Positions 9,606 through 21,015 of a DNA stretch of 64,000 nt are shown piece by piece. Below the pieces are notes generated by a model. The model was not told where the DNA came from, did not search any database, and saw nothing but the letters and a program-made list of their open reading frames with translations. Origin of the DNA: Vanessa cardui (lineage: Eukaryota; Arthropoda; Insecta; Lepidoptera; Nymphalidae); NCBI RefSeq assembly GCF_905220365.1, contig NC_061123.1, forward strand, positions 4,092,001 to 4,156,000, read 5' to 3'. The position numbers and the translations under genes are program-made. How positions within the stretch are numbered: the first letter of the stretch is position 1; each line of letters begins with the position of its first letter.

Positions 9606-10919
9606 TATATAAGCTAGAATCTAGCTTAAAATGAAGTAAATAGAAGTATAAGTAACTACTTAATTAATTTGTGGCTTTGCTACAAATATTATTTTTAATA
9701 AAATAGAAATAAATAATAATAATGACTTAAATTTAATTTATGCTAAAGACTCTACAATATTCGATGTTGCGTCCTACATGTTGCTTCATTACTTTCTCAA
9801 TTCCCAAAGAGAATAAAATATAATACGGATAAAATTGTCAACGTCATTCCATAAACAAATAATCCTTAAAATACATATTTTATAATAATAAAAATAAAAC
9901 AGGCTTACAACCAGCTTAAAGTAAGATCGTTTTATGAGAAATTTCGTCATGATCTCAAAACTGGTGACTAATAAAGTCAACTGAAACCAGTTGCTCGGAG
10001 TCAGGTGATTAAATTGGCTTACTTTTAAGCGTTTGATACGATGGCGAAACAGAGTTCTAAAAATTGTAAACACTAATTACGGCTTTATTTGTTTATAACA
10101 TAAGGTCAAAGTCGATCAAAAGTTAATGTTTTCGAAGAAAAACTTACGTTTATGATTGTATAAAATTGGAACATATCAAGTCTTGACTAATTTCATTTGT
10201 TTAAATAATTGTGGGATAGTTTTGCATTTACAATTGTAAGATTATATTCGGTTTATTATTATTTTAGTATATTATTATTTAAATGAATGTATATGGTTGT
10301 AAGTATACCTGCTGCATCTCTTATCAAAATGCTTTGTTTAACTATTTTGTGTCATAGAGTACTCTGAAAGGTTTGCCTGTATATTCACTAGATCTTCATA
10401 CATTGAGTGCTTCTGGATCGAAGTTGAAACTACAGACTTGGAGTGATAAGAAAAAAATGCTATGGTAAGGTTAATAATTAATTTGCCGAAATAAATAGCA
10501 CTTGTTTATAATTTTATCGCGGTCCCCTTTTTACTCTAATAGCTTAATTCACTGTCCCTGATAACCCACAGATTCAGTCATCCGCATCAAGCATACGAGG
10601 CCAATTAAAACGAATATTATTAATAATTAAATTAATAATATTATACGTCAAATAATATAATAGTATCGTAAATCTATTTCGACACGATGCCAATGTATGA
10701 AATTGCAAACATGATAAACAGAGGAAACTATTGTTTGCACAAATGGCAAAATGTATTAAACAGTATCATTAGTATTCTAGTTATGTTTGTATAATGATAC
10801 ATATTGTTTCGTATTTGCTTAGCAGATTGTAACATGATTGATTTTTCACAGTCTCGGATGTTATGATTAGTTATATTCGAGGTTATACGACGATGTGCAA
10901 ACAAGATCTAAAATCGACA
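9606..10919. other. no supported feature
   Basis: About 1.3 kb of AT-rich DNA without a recognised repeat or coding island. A small AT palindrome (AATATTATTAAT/ATTAATAATATT arms) lies near 10612-10645. The frame at 9789-10073 has no gene-like features. Confidence 0.4.
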
Positions 10920-10930
10920 AGGAATTAGAC

Positions 10931-11230
10931 TAAGTAAAGTAACAGCCCGTAAATTTTCCACGTTTGGTTAAGGCCTCCTCTCCTATTAAGGAGAGAGATT
11001 AGAACTTATTCCACCACGCTGTTCGAATGCGGATTGGTGGAATGCATATGTGGCAGAATTTCGATGAAATTAGATACAGGCAGTTCTCCTCACGATGTTT
11101 TCCTTCAGCGCCGAGCACGAGATAAATTATAAAAACAATTAAGCACATATATATAGTGGTGCTTGCCTGGGCTTGAACCCGCAATCGGTTAAGATGCATG
11201 CGTTCTAACCACTGGGCCATCTCAGATCGC
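10931..11230 (-). mobile_element. full-length SINE A copy with 11-bp TSD
   Basis: Antisense copy with the tRNA-like head at the right (complement of TGGGCCATCTC, B box GGGTTCAAGCCC) and the body and tail at the left (sense tail CTGTTACTTTACTTAG). It is flanked by the exact repeat AGGAATTAGAC at 10920-10930 and 11231-11241. tRNA-derived SINEs of this type are RNA polymerase III transcribed and mobilised by LINE machinery. Confidence 0.9.
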
Positions 11231-11589
11231 AGGAATTAGACAAATAATATTATTTCATTAAAGTAATTAAATTAAAATAAATAGATTTCGTGCGCAAAAA
11301 AATGTGTAATTGCTAAGGTATTAATTATATATATCGGTATTCTGTATCAAAATAATTCCTCTATTTAGATAATGTTTATAGAGTTTGTTATAACAAAATT
11401 AAAAAGTAAAGTATATTACACAATTTAAGATTGCTTAGACGTGTAGTGGTCATGTTGACATTCAAGCAGGATCTATTTATAAAATGTTTAATTTTACTAC
11501 ATTGATATCTTTTAATGTTGGAAATTTATATAAAACAGCAAAGTTTCTTGACAGGTTTTTGAATCTACATTCTCACACAGATTTTCATT

Positions 11590-11665
11590 TAATGCAATTC
11601 TGTAAAATGACGATTTAAAAGTGTTTGTAAAAGCCTACTTGAATAAAGGTTTGATATTTTTGCGA
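11590..11665 (+). repeat. LINE C 3' end fragment
   Basis: Sense piece with AAATGACGATTTAAAAGTG, TTGTAAAAGCCTACTTGAAT and AAAGGTTTGATATTT, matching the 3' ends at 24736-24900 and 51424-51525. Confidence 0.6.
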
Positions 11666-11894
11666 AAGAATACTTAACTTCAAATGTAATTGAATATTTT
11701 GGTTTCAATCTTGGGTAAATGGTGCACTTTTAACATGCATGCGAAAAACTAACGGACTTTACTTATTTTACTCAGAAATGTATTTTTTAACTTTGTTCAA
11801 TGAAATCGCTTTCTTTTCTCAATTTTTAACATTATTTAGCACGTTGAGGGAAATTACTATACAGTTTAAGTATTCGAGGGGTTACACTAGATTA

Positions 11895-12115
11895 CGTTTC
11901 GCGTCACGGTAGCATGCGTAAGCGATCTCGTGGCGTCTGCCAAAAAACGGAGAGGGTACCGCTGGTTTTTTAGTGGGTAAACCCGGTGTGCTTGGGATCG
12001 TTCAGGGCTCCGGGGAGTCCCACACACCCCCCCACTTTCCATCATGTGGGGGAAGCGCGTAATGCGTTATTCCAGCGAGAAAAATACATATCGCGTTGAA
12101 ATCATAGCCCTGACG
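11895..12115. repeat. GC-rich interspersed repeat
   Basis: A sharply bounded GC-rich block (CGGAGAGGGTACCGCTGG, GTGGGTAAACCCGGTGTG, GGCTCCGGGGAGTCCCAC). It has an inverted, diverged relative at 6085-6390 inside the hAT-like shell. No reading frame of note; class unknown. Confidence 0.55.
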
Positions 12116-13004
12116 TGAATGTTTGTTTTAAACAAAATACGACTTATATTATTATTATAAATATTTTTTTTTAAATTGTAAAATTACTAGATTCACGATT
12201 ACAATGTGATTAATTCCAAATTGTGGTTTCGTTTCAGTTTGCATAATTACGGTCAATTTGCTGACATTATTTATTCATAGATGGTCGTCCTGTAAGCCTA
12301 TTGGAATTATTTTCCCATTTTAATATTATTGCATGATAATTATGGTTGTTTATTAGCGAATGTTACAATATTTAAACATTAAAAAAGTTTACTTTTATAT
12401 AAAAAAATATTTTAACGTACCAAAAAAAAATATATTTGCAGGAAATAAAAATTAATAACGAGTTCCCTAGTTTACCATTCAGATTCGAATTCTAGAGTTT
12501 AAGTGTTTACATCGAATTTACGTAAAAAAAAATTGAGAATCCTGTAAATAAGTTTTCAATCATTAAATATATCGAGTAATTTGCTTACCTTACTAAATTA
12601 CTGTAAAGTGACATTTGAATGATTTAGTAATTATTTTTGTACCCAATGAACAAAACATATGTATATGAGGAGAGTGACCAACAAATTTTCAATGGGTCAA
12701 ATTTTCACTATCGTTGGGATATTTACAAATGTTTCTATGATATTGGCGTGATGATAACTCTTGATATATATTTATTATTTTATGTATATATCTTCAATTA
12801 ACGTTTACAAATAAATTATTTTTAAAATATACGACTATAACAATTTGTAAATAGTATAAAACAAGGTCGCTTCCTTCCTATCTGCATCTTCGCTAATATA
12901 TTCTAAGCCACTCAAAGGACATAGATACGGTTCTACGAAGTGCGATAGATGAAGTATGTTTTGTAATATAATTTGTAAATAGTTTTTAAAAACATTTGTA
13001 TTCT
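12116..13004. other. no supported feature except a short D-family end
   Basis: AT-rich. The stretch at about 12855-12880 (AGTATAAAACAAGGTCGCTT) matches the antisense start of the D family, as at 18360 and 47200, but the similarity fades at once. Confidence 0.35.
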
Positions 13005-13172
13005 TTTAAATAAAACTATTTATAACGGATGAATCGCGTATATTAATTATATTTAAACATCCCGACATTCCCGACGTTTCGAGCACTTTGCAGTGTTCGT
13101 GGTCACGGGCAGACGTGACCACGAACACTGCAAAGTGCTAAAATAAAATAAAATAAAATAGTTTTATTTAAA
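13005..13172. mobile_element. TIR element with a 26-bp perfect internal hairpin
   Basis: The ends are 16-bp perfect inverted repeats (TTTAAATAAAACTATT at 13005-13020 and its complement at 13157-13172). Inside, 13082-13107 and 13114-13139 form a perfect 26-bp stem (AGCACTTTGCAGTGTTCGTG...) around the 6-base loop GGCAGA. A (AAAAT)n run follows at 13140-13160. Part of this unit (GATGAATCGCGTATATTAAT, ACATCCCGAC) recurs inverted at 49793-49893. The size and structure suggest a MITE or foldback element. Confidence 0.6.
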
Positions 13173-13205
13173 TGTGTAATCATCGCGAAAATTTAAGACA
13201 ACATC

Positions 13206-14701
13206 ATTTGTATTCTTATATGGGTAAAGCTTGCTTCAACGTAGAAGTAATATCAAAACGATTATTCACAATAACGATTTTCTAAAAAATTTAAAGTCTT
13301 CAAATAATTTTTAGAAAGCTCAAAGTATCAATTATAGCTCCAGTAAAAAAAATTGTTATTTTATATTTCATATAATAATCTGCCTTTAAACTTTATATCG
13401 TTATCAACTTTTAAAGACATAATATGCAGATATATTGAAGTATTTTTTATCTGTAAACTTCAACAGGATTATTATCGATAAAAACAAAATATTGCTTCGA
13501 ATAAAAAAGAGGTTTCATTTCTAACTTTCTGATCATTTCATTCGTTTCCAATCTCAAGTCGGTATGAAGTCTCGTGATTGTTTTGAACTATTTTGATATC
13601 AAATAGAGAAGATTAAAAGTAAACAAAGAGGAATTTAAGCTATGTTTGTTTTCATCGTTGTTTATTTGTTATTTGAATTAAGCTTTGCGTTTGCTTAAAA
13701 TAAACAAGAACGAGTGGATTGATATTTAAGTATGAAACGATCTGATATACAGCCGCAGCTGTTAATCATCAACAAAAAAAAAAAAGAAATTAAAATTTAG
13801 AACTTCCATTTTGAATTTAAATTTCGAACAATAATAATGATTTTGAAAGTGTTCGATATTGTGTTATACTTATTTACAAAACATCTTTAAAATTAGCAAT
13901 GTAACTTAGGTTCCTTATAACGTATGCTTGTATAAGGTCCGCCTTTTCATAATATCTCAATATTATGTTATTTAAATTATAAAACAAGTCCTGTGAACAG
14001 CGAGTGAACTAATTTAATTTCAAATTACTGTCATATTGCTTAGTAGCGCGGTTGAATTTCATATTAAAATAAAATTTCATAAGCTACACCTTCCCTTATT
14101 ATAATAAAGGTACAAATTTCTAGTTCGTGAAGGGGCGGATAGTTATATTACGGAATTCAATTTAGGGAGTAAATTTACTTTGCATCTGTGATTATATTAT
14201 AAATTTACGTTTGAAATTTCTAAATCGTTCTGAAATTGAACTTAATCTTTACATAATTGCAATTAAATTGTACCGGGATTGTTTACATGTTTTGATTTGA
14301 TTAAATGACATAACTATTTTCCCTTTGTTATTGTGCTGCTGAGTGGTTTAGTAAGAGTAGAATATGTCAGACTATATTTTTATGAGGAATGTCGAAGAAT
14401 GCTTAATAACTCTTAGGCGGATTAACGAGTAAAAGTATATAATTATTATATTTTTCACACATAAGTTTTGTTTTTAGTGAGTTTCAATTATAAAATCAGG
14501 TCTGAATTTCAATTCTGAATCAAAAACACAAAAATACACTAATTTTTTGCTAATGAAAGTGTTAAATAATACTATATAATATATAATAAATATATAATAG
14601 AAATATTATTATGCAATACTATATATAATAAATAACGATAAATTCCATGAGAACGCGCGTGTGAGTATTGTGTTATGTTGCGTACTATTAGCAGTCTTTA
14701 A
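13206..14701. other. no supported feature
   Basis: About 1.5 kb of AT-rich DNA. I see no gene, TIR pair or known repeat, only simple AT tracts such as 14570-14630. Confidence 0.4.
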
Positions 14702-14756
14702 TTTTCAGTTTTTAAAATTACATTAGTCTTAATATTGTAATTTTAAAAACTGAAAA
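14702..14756. repeat. perfect 20-bp inverted repeat (hairpin)
   Basis: The arms 14702-14721 (TTTTCAGTTTTTAAAATTAC) and 14737-14756 are exact complements around a 15-base loop. It could be a small foldback element or a replication-slippage palindrome. It has no terminator context in a eukaryotic region. Confidence 0.7.
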
Positions 14757-15273
14757 CTGACTGAAAAGTCAACAGCTCCAGTAATAAATAGAGTCCCCAA
14801 TTTCATAAAATTCTAGCAAGTAATTATGTAGGGGAAATTAATAAAAAGTGTTTTTTTTATAAAGAGTTTAATATCTTCACATTTTAAATTATATATAAAA
14901 TATGCAGTTAAAGTAACTCACTTTATTGTTATTCCAGGAAGACGTCCTGCTTCAATTTATATAGAATTATGAAATTATTGTAGTTTCAAGAAGGAATTAT
15001 AAAGTGCATGTTTATGAATTAATGATATACAGATATGAAACAAGTAAATAATTACTTGTTTCAAAAAATGTAAAATAAATTAATTTAGTTTGATCAAAAA
15101 AATTCCATCTGAGTTTCTTTCGTCGGTTCTTCCAAGTTCGCGGTGTTTATTTCCGAACCGATGGCTGTTTTTTGACCATTAATAAGCAAGTATGATATTT
15201 TCATAAAGATTTTGACTTTGATTTTATCAGTCATGCTTTTAGTATTGTTATATTGTATAAATATTATAATTTC

Positions 15274-15555
15274 TTGGTGGTAGGGCTTTGTGCAAGCCAA
15301 CCTGGGTAGATACCATCCACTCATCAGATTTTCTACCGCTAAACAACAGTACGCAGTATTGTTGTGTTCCAGTTTGAAGAGTGAGTGAGCCAGTGTAACT
15401 ACAGGCTCAGGGGACATAGCATCTTAGTTCCCAAGGTTGGTGGCGTATTGACGATATAAAGAATAGTTAATATTTCTTACGCGTCATTGTCTATGGGTGA
15501 TGATGGTCACTTACCATCAGGTCCATATGTTCGTCCGCCAACCTATTCCATAAAA
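15274..15555 (+). repeat. repeat B, sense copy
   Basis: Near-complete copy from TTGGTGGTAGGGCTTTGTGC to CCGCCAACCTATTCCATAAA, followed by an A-rich tail. The minus-strand frame at 15094-15417 runs through it and is not a gene. Confidence 0.78.
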
Positions 15556-16085
15556 AAAGTAAAAAAAAAATAAAGGAAATCGCGTTCTATTTAGGAAGTC
15601 TTAGGACCGGTCATGGAACTAGAAACCCAAATGATTGAGAAAATTAAGAAAATTTTCTTTCGAAGACAGCTATTAGCTATTTAAACTTGTGTTTATATTT
15701 AATCCAAATTTAAATGAACAAACGAATAATGAAAAGAATGTTTTATATCAAATTAGTACTTACGTAAAAAATGATCACATTTATAATGAAAAATGATTGT
15801 AACAAAACGCTCTACGACATTATTGTGTCACGCTGATTCGAATGTAAATAATAATCATTCAACGAAATTGAATTTCTTTTCAGCTATTCGATTCACGATT
15901 TATATTAAAATTTATATTTGTATAAACCCGAAGTAAAAGCTCGGATACATTTTTGCTGAGCTTTGTCTCCTTCAAAAGAAGCTTATTCCTTGCATTATAG
16001 AGTTTATTCGTCTAAAATCCAACTCTCGTTTACGGATACACATGTAGTTAATTTTCATGCGATAAATACGGCCATGTTTTATTCA
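15556..16085. other. no supported feature
   Basis: AT-rich DNA with no recognised element. Confidence 0.35.
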
Positions 16086-16200
16086 TCGCATCTCGAGATG
16101 AATAAACACAAATATTAAGTATGTTTAAATTCAGCGATGCTTACCCGGGTTCAAACCCGCATTGAAGATTTACGCATGCAATCTCGTCTGTATCCATTTG
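16086..16200 (-). repeat. decayed SINE A head fragment
   Basis: Antisense match to the head and neck of SINE A: GAGATGAATAAACACAAAT, then GATGCTTACCCGGGTTCAAAC, then a TTTACGCATGCAA remnant of the head. Confidence 0.55.
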
Positions 16201-16504
16201 TATACTTTAGCATATTTCCAGGTGAGCATGATAAATTTTAATCGATTACCGGAACTGTTAAATATTATCGAACACATGACCTGTTGATTTATGAACTCTT
16301 ACCTATGTATTTAAAGTAAACGCTTTTGGCGTCGAGCCAATGTTACGATAAGGCCAGATGTTGCAGTCACCAATATACACCCTATATTGTTGTATGTGGT
16401 TTGCTCACTGAAAAATAACTATACGTTTCTCCTGATTTTGTTTGTGTCTTTGAGAATTTAGATTTAAATGCCGTTCCTTTTTTATGATACTGGACGAGCT
16501 AAAT

Positions 16505-16972
16505 AATAAATAATAAGCCACCTGATGGTAAGTGGTCATCAGCATCAGTTGTAAGAATGTTTAATTATTTCTTAGATCACCACCAATCTTGGAAAACTGT
16601 GATGTTATGTCCTTAAGTACTACTGTTTGATGATTGCGGGTTCAAACCCAGGCAAACACCACTATATATATATGCGTGCTTAATTTGTGTTTATAAGTCA
16701 TCTTCTGCTCAGCGGTGAAGGAAAACATGGGAGGAAACCTGCATGTGTCTAATTTCATCGAAATTCTGCCACATGTGCATTCCACCAACCCGCATTGGAA
16801 CAGCGTGGTGGAATATCTTGCAAACCCTCTCCTTAATGGAAGAGGAGGCCTTATCACAGCTGTGGGAAATTTACAGGCTGTTACTTTACTTTTCTTTACT
16901 CTTTGACGGTAGAATATTTGATGAGGGAGTGGTACCTTCCCAGACGAGCTTTCACCAACCTCTAACACCATA
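16505..16972 (-). repeat. antisense repeat B interrupted by SINE A
   Basis: Antisense repeat B begins GCCACCTGATGGTAAGTGGT at about 16516 and runs to about 16620. It resumes at about 16906 with GACGGTAGAATATTTGATGAG and GGTACCTTCCCAGACGAGCT. The ~100 bp expected between those parts is replaced by the SINE at 16622-16905. Confidence 0.72.
16622..16905 (+). mobile_element. SINE A copy nested in repeat B
   Basis: Starts within the B-box part of the head (GATTGCGGGTTCAAACCCAG), continues through the body (GAAATTCTGCCACATGTGCA, GCATTGGAACAGCGTGG) and ends with CAGGCTGTTACTTTAC. It lacks the A-box half. The overlapping frames on both strands (16642-16971, 16743-17072) are shadows of the SINE. Confidence 0.82.
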
Positions 16973-17344
16973 TAATTTCAACAATTCTACAATGTTTCAT
17001 TTTATAACTTTCTATTTAATTTTTAATATATTTGTATATTTTAAAGAAGTATCTTATTGGGTTTTGTTTTAGATAATCATTGCGATTTTGAGCTATGAAG
17101 TAAAATATATAGAAAATAAAACAGCGATCCTATTGTTCAAAGATAATTGTTTTCTTTTATAAAGTCAATATTTAGATTCGGTTACATAGTAGTCCCATTA
17201 ATATTAACTCTCATATACAATTATTGTTTGTTGTATATAGCTCCAAATTTATAATTTTTGCACTTTAGTTCATCTGTTATATTGAGCGAAAATGGTATTA
17301 CATTTAAATTTTATATTAATTGTATTTCATTTAATTATTGTATA

Positions 17345-18035
17345 CCTCACATCACATCATCAGCCCGTTTTTGTCCACTGCTGGACATAGGCCTCTCCAA
17401 GTGCACGCCATTGTGGACTTTCTCCGGCTACTCGCATCCAGCTCCTCCCTGCCATTTTGCGTATATTGTCACTCCGCCGTGCCTGAGGACGTCCTACACT
17501 ATGTTTGCCGAGACGCGGTCTCCACTCTAGAACACGTTTTCCCCAACGGTTGTCGGTTCTGCGACAAATATGACCAGTCCACTTCAGCTTACTAATGCGG
17601 TGTGCTATGTCGATGACTTTGGTTCTTTGACGGATCACCTCATTTCTGATGCGATCCCTCAGAGAAACGCCGATCGCCATAGCCCTTTCCATAGCACGCT
17701 GAGCGAATTTAAACTGGTGGACCAGCTTTGTCGTGAGTGTCCACGTTTCGGCTCCGTATGTCATGACGGGTAGGACGCACTGGTTAAAGACTTTCGTCTT
17801 AAGGCACTGCGGGATTGACGATGTAAAGATCCAACGTAACTTCCCAAACGCTGCCCAATCCAGCTGAATTCTTCTGTTCACCTCGTCCTCAACGTTGTTT
17901 CTACCAAATCACAAAGGCTACCCAACGTAGACATATTTTTGAACAACTTCGAGGACGGTGCTGTATATCGCAGTCGGTTCCGGTAGAACATGTTCATTGA
18001 ACATGACCTTGGTTTTACCCAAGTCAATGTATTAT
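17345..18035 (-). pseudogene. RTE-like LINE 3' fragment
   Basis: The minus strand gives, from the left end of the protein, KVMFNEHVLPEP, a short frameshifted stretch, NRRIQLDWAAFGKLRWIF, QCLKTKVFNQCVLPVMTYG, TGHICRRTDNRWGKRVLEW and VGRPQARRSDNIRKM, ending WRALGEAYVQQWTKTG near 17360. The element 3' end is a TGATGTGATG-type repeat at 17345-17365, as in RTE LINEs. The longest open frame (17360-17881) is 173 codons, but the catalytic RT motifs are absent. Plus-strand frames here are shadows. Confidence 0.85.
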
Positions 18036-18344
18036 TGTATATAGTTAAAATTAGGAATGATTTTTGTTTTGTTTTTCAGTTAATTGTTTACGAGTCCCCT
18101 TTTAATTATTAGATTCATAATAAGAAGCCGTCGGACTGTCGGTCGGTATTGTTCAGCCGGAGTTGATTGGACCTCTTATAACGAGTCTCATTGTACTCTA
18201 GAAAAACGTTAATATCGTTTTAATTAAAATAACGATAACGAAACTTCAATACAATAGTGAGTTTAATAAATACGCAGAACTGTACAATAAACTCTTATTA
18301 TAAAGAGGAGGTTATAACTAATTTAAATACTGTTATAATCATCA

Positions 18345-18580
18345 TCATTACATAGTATAAAACAAAGTCGCTTACCGCTCAATCCCTATGTATGCTTAGA
18401 TCTTTAAAATTATATAATAGATTTTGATGCAGTTTTCTTCAACAGATAGACTGATTCAAGAGGAAAGTTTACATGTATTATAATACATGAACAATATAGT
18501 AGAGAAACACTACCGATAAATCACTATATTTATTATCAGTATTGTACCCGTGGAAAGTTGGGGCGCGTCGCTAGTAAAGG
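18345..18580 (-). repeat. D-family repeat, antisense
   Basis: Runs from ATTACATAGTATAAAACAAA through GATTTTGATGCAGTTTT and ACAATATAGTAGAGAAACAC to the GC-rich tip GGGGCGCGTCGCTAGTAA. The family recurs at 28325, 33812, 47198, 55860 and 62548. Confidence 0.7.
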
Positions 18581-18899
18581 ATAAAATGCACCATATTTTC
18601 CCGTGATACAAGCAGGTTTCCCAATTTCCCCGAGCGTCGAGGACAAGATGAATAAACAATTAATTAAATGAATCTCCAAGCAAACTTGGAAACTATATAT
18701 TAAACGTTAGCAGTAGCAGTTAGCTGGCCGCTTTGACTGTCGCTAATTTTATTAATGTTGTTTTACTTCTTTATTATATAATTATTTATGTTATATATTC
18801 CTTGTAGACATTGTTGTTTAAATATAGAAGTCAATTAAATAAAGATAAGTTAAAAAGATAAACAGTGCAATGATTGTTCGAAATATATAAAATACACTC

Positions 18900-19055
18900 A
18901 CTCACTCACAAGGGACATAACATTTAGTTCCCAATTGGTGGCACATTGACGATGTAAGGAATAGTTAATACTTCTTATAGCGTCATTGTTTATGGGTGAT
19001 GGTGACCACTTACCATCAGGTGGCCTATATGCTCGTCCGCCACCATCAAGGAAAA
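18900..19055 (+). repeat. 5'-truncated repeat B
   Basis: Begins in the core (ACAAGGGACATAACATTTAG) and continues to CTCGTCCGCCACCATCAAGG and an A-rich tail. Confidence 0.72.
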
Positions 19056-19610
19056 AATGGGTAAAAAAGAACGCCTGTTATTGGATTTTTATTCAAACGT
19101 GCGTATTAATGTGTTTGATTGTATTTATGTATGCTATATAGATGTGTGAGTGCAACACACTCCGTTATTAAATGTTTGTAATTATACATATTTCATTTTA
19201 TAAAAGTGTGTTTGGTATTATAAATAAATATGAACATTTTGCTTTTATTTTATACTGTTATATAATCAGATTAGTCTTTTTTTATATTGAGTTATAAAGT
19301 ATGTCACGAATTCATTAATATTTTTCCTATTTGTGATATAAACTGTACTGTAATCAAAACAGAATTGACCTATTTCGTGGGAAGCCATACTCGAACTGGA
19401 TTAGAGGCTAATTCCTTAACGCGATGCTACGATTAGAATTTGCTGTGCTTTGCGATGGTTTAGTTTTTAATTAATATTCTCTTTGCGATGTGTATCACGA
19501 AATCGGAGCATAAGTCGAGAACTTTCAACCAAAATTTTATATTTTCAGCTGCGATAAGCAAAAAACATAAATCGAAACAAATTCGCTCCACAATATTATT
19601 TCTGTGATAG

Positions 19611-19926
19611 TAAAGTAAAGAGATTAACAGTCTGTAAATTTCCCACTGCTGGGATAAGGCCTCCTCTTCCAATAAGTAGAGTTTGGAATATATTCCACCA
19701 AGCTGTTCCAATGCGGGTTGGTGAAATGCACATGTGGCAGAATTTCGATGAAATTAGTCAGTTAGGTTTGGTTATCACGATGTTTTCCTTAATCGCCGAG
19801 CACGAGGTGAATTATATACACAAATTAAGCACATATATGTAGTGGTTCTTGCCTAGATTTGAACCCGCAATCATGGGTTAAGATGCACGAATTCTAACCA
19901 CTGGGCCATCTCAGCTCTCCCATTTA
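19611..19926 (-). mobile_element. full-length SINE A copy with 8-bp TSD
   Basis: Antisense copy with tail sequence GTAAAGTAAAGAGATTAACAG at the left and the tRNA-like head at the right (complement of ACTGGGCCATCTCAGC). It is flanked by TGTGATAG at 19603-19610 and 19927-19934. The frame 19460-19711 overlaps the tail and is not a gene. Confidence 0.85.
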
Positions 19927-19934
19927 TGTGATAG

Positions 19935-20384
19935 GTACATAGTAATTAATTCGGTTAATAATTTAAATTCCGAACAGACAAACAAACAGTAAAATATTCT
20001 CTACGATATCGAGTGGTTTAGGTTTGGCAGTTATGATTCACTAAATTTGCGGTTGGCCTCAGTTGAGATATCGACCTGATCAATTGACCAGTGCATGAAA
20101 GATGTTAAGTCTATATAGTGCAGACAAATTAACTTCATACTCACATAAAGTGAGAGAATATCTACATTTATGATGATGGTGACTGTTTTCAGCTACATCT
20201 CAAGGGAAATTAGCTATTTGCGGGGACATATTATAGTAAACAAGTGCAGATTGCAGCAATACTGCTCTCATAATTCACACGGACAATCTGACGCGTGCGG
20301 AAAAAGTTCGGCCATGGAATGACTATACGTGCATTCTAGAAACAATACCAATTGCTGATTTCTACAAAAATCCAATAACCTTTT
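19935..20384. other. no supported feature
   Basis: No gene or recognised repeat; the part just before 20385 may belong to the tRNA-like fragment that follows. Confidence 0.3.
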
Positions 20385-20450
20385 TACTGGCTCAACCCGG
20401 GCTTTGAACCCATGACCATGTGATTAGTGATCTTATAAGCTCGAGTATTA
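20385..20450 (-). repeat. tRNA-like SINE fragment
   Basis: CTCAACCCGGGCTTTGAACC resembles an antisense B box (GGTTCRAAYCC) of a tRNA-derived SINE. The rest of the element is not recognisable and it does not fold as a tRNA gene by eye. Confidence 0.35.
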
Positions 20451-20874
20451 TAACATATAGTACGACATAACTTAGATGTAGCATCGGCAAATTCAATGAA
20501 ACCTATTCCTGCCGATTCACGACACAACCAATAGAACCAGCTATCCTATACCCTATACCCTATCGCGCTATTCGTCGCTATAGATTCTCACCCAAGTGAG
20601 CAAGTGCATGTAAATCGACGTGTCAAACTGACGTATATATTAGGTCATACGATGTTACAAGTCATTACGTTTGTGTAAAGATCATATTCGCATAAGAAAT
20701 AAATGTTGATAATTTGGGATAGCGTACTTAATTCGGATGTGATAGGTTTTAAAAATTTTGCCGATGATACATCTAAGTTGTGTCGTACTATACTTTTAAT
20801 TAATATTATGTGTATATTAATGTTTAATTCAAGGATATAAAATATCAGAATTGAGTACATAGTAAAGTTAACTC

Positions 20875-21015
20875 ATTGGTCTAACTACGTATACAGCTGG
20901 AGACGATGAGGGCCTGAGTTAAATTCTGTGTAAGACTTGTTATACGTTCTGGGCTGATTTAGAATTCTGAAGTTCCTGCGTCAATAAGGAAGTGGAAACC
21001 CGTGGGGTCCTTTTT
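20875..21015 (+). repeat. tRNA-related SINE, second family
   Basis: Starts TTGGTCTAACTACGTATACA (A-box-like), then GATGAGGGCCTGAGTTAAAT (decayed B box) and GGAAGTGGAAACCCGTGGGG. I recall this as a lepidopteran SINE type distinct from SINE A. A possible relative is at 41308-41385. Confidence 0.5.

Noticed and set aside
16642..17072. overlapping ~109-codon frames on both strands
   Set aside because: Both are readings of SINE A and antisense repeat B.
17360..17881. 173-codon minus-strand frame as a host gene
   Set aside because: It is the C-terminal end of an RTE-type LINE protein, truncated and without RT catalytic motifs.
20540..20575. CCTATACCCTATACCCTATC as a telomere-like or satellite repeat
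   Set aside because: Only two to three imperfect units and not the insect TTAGG motif.
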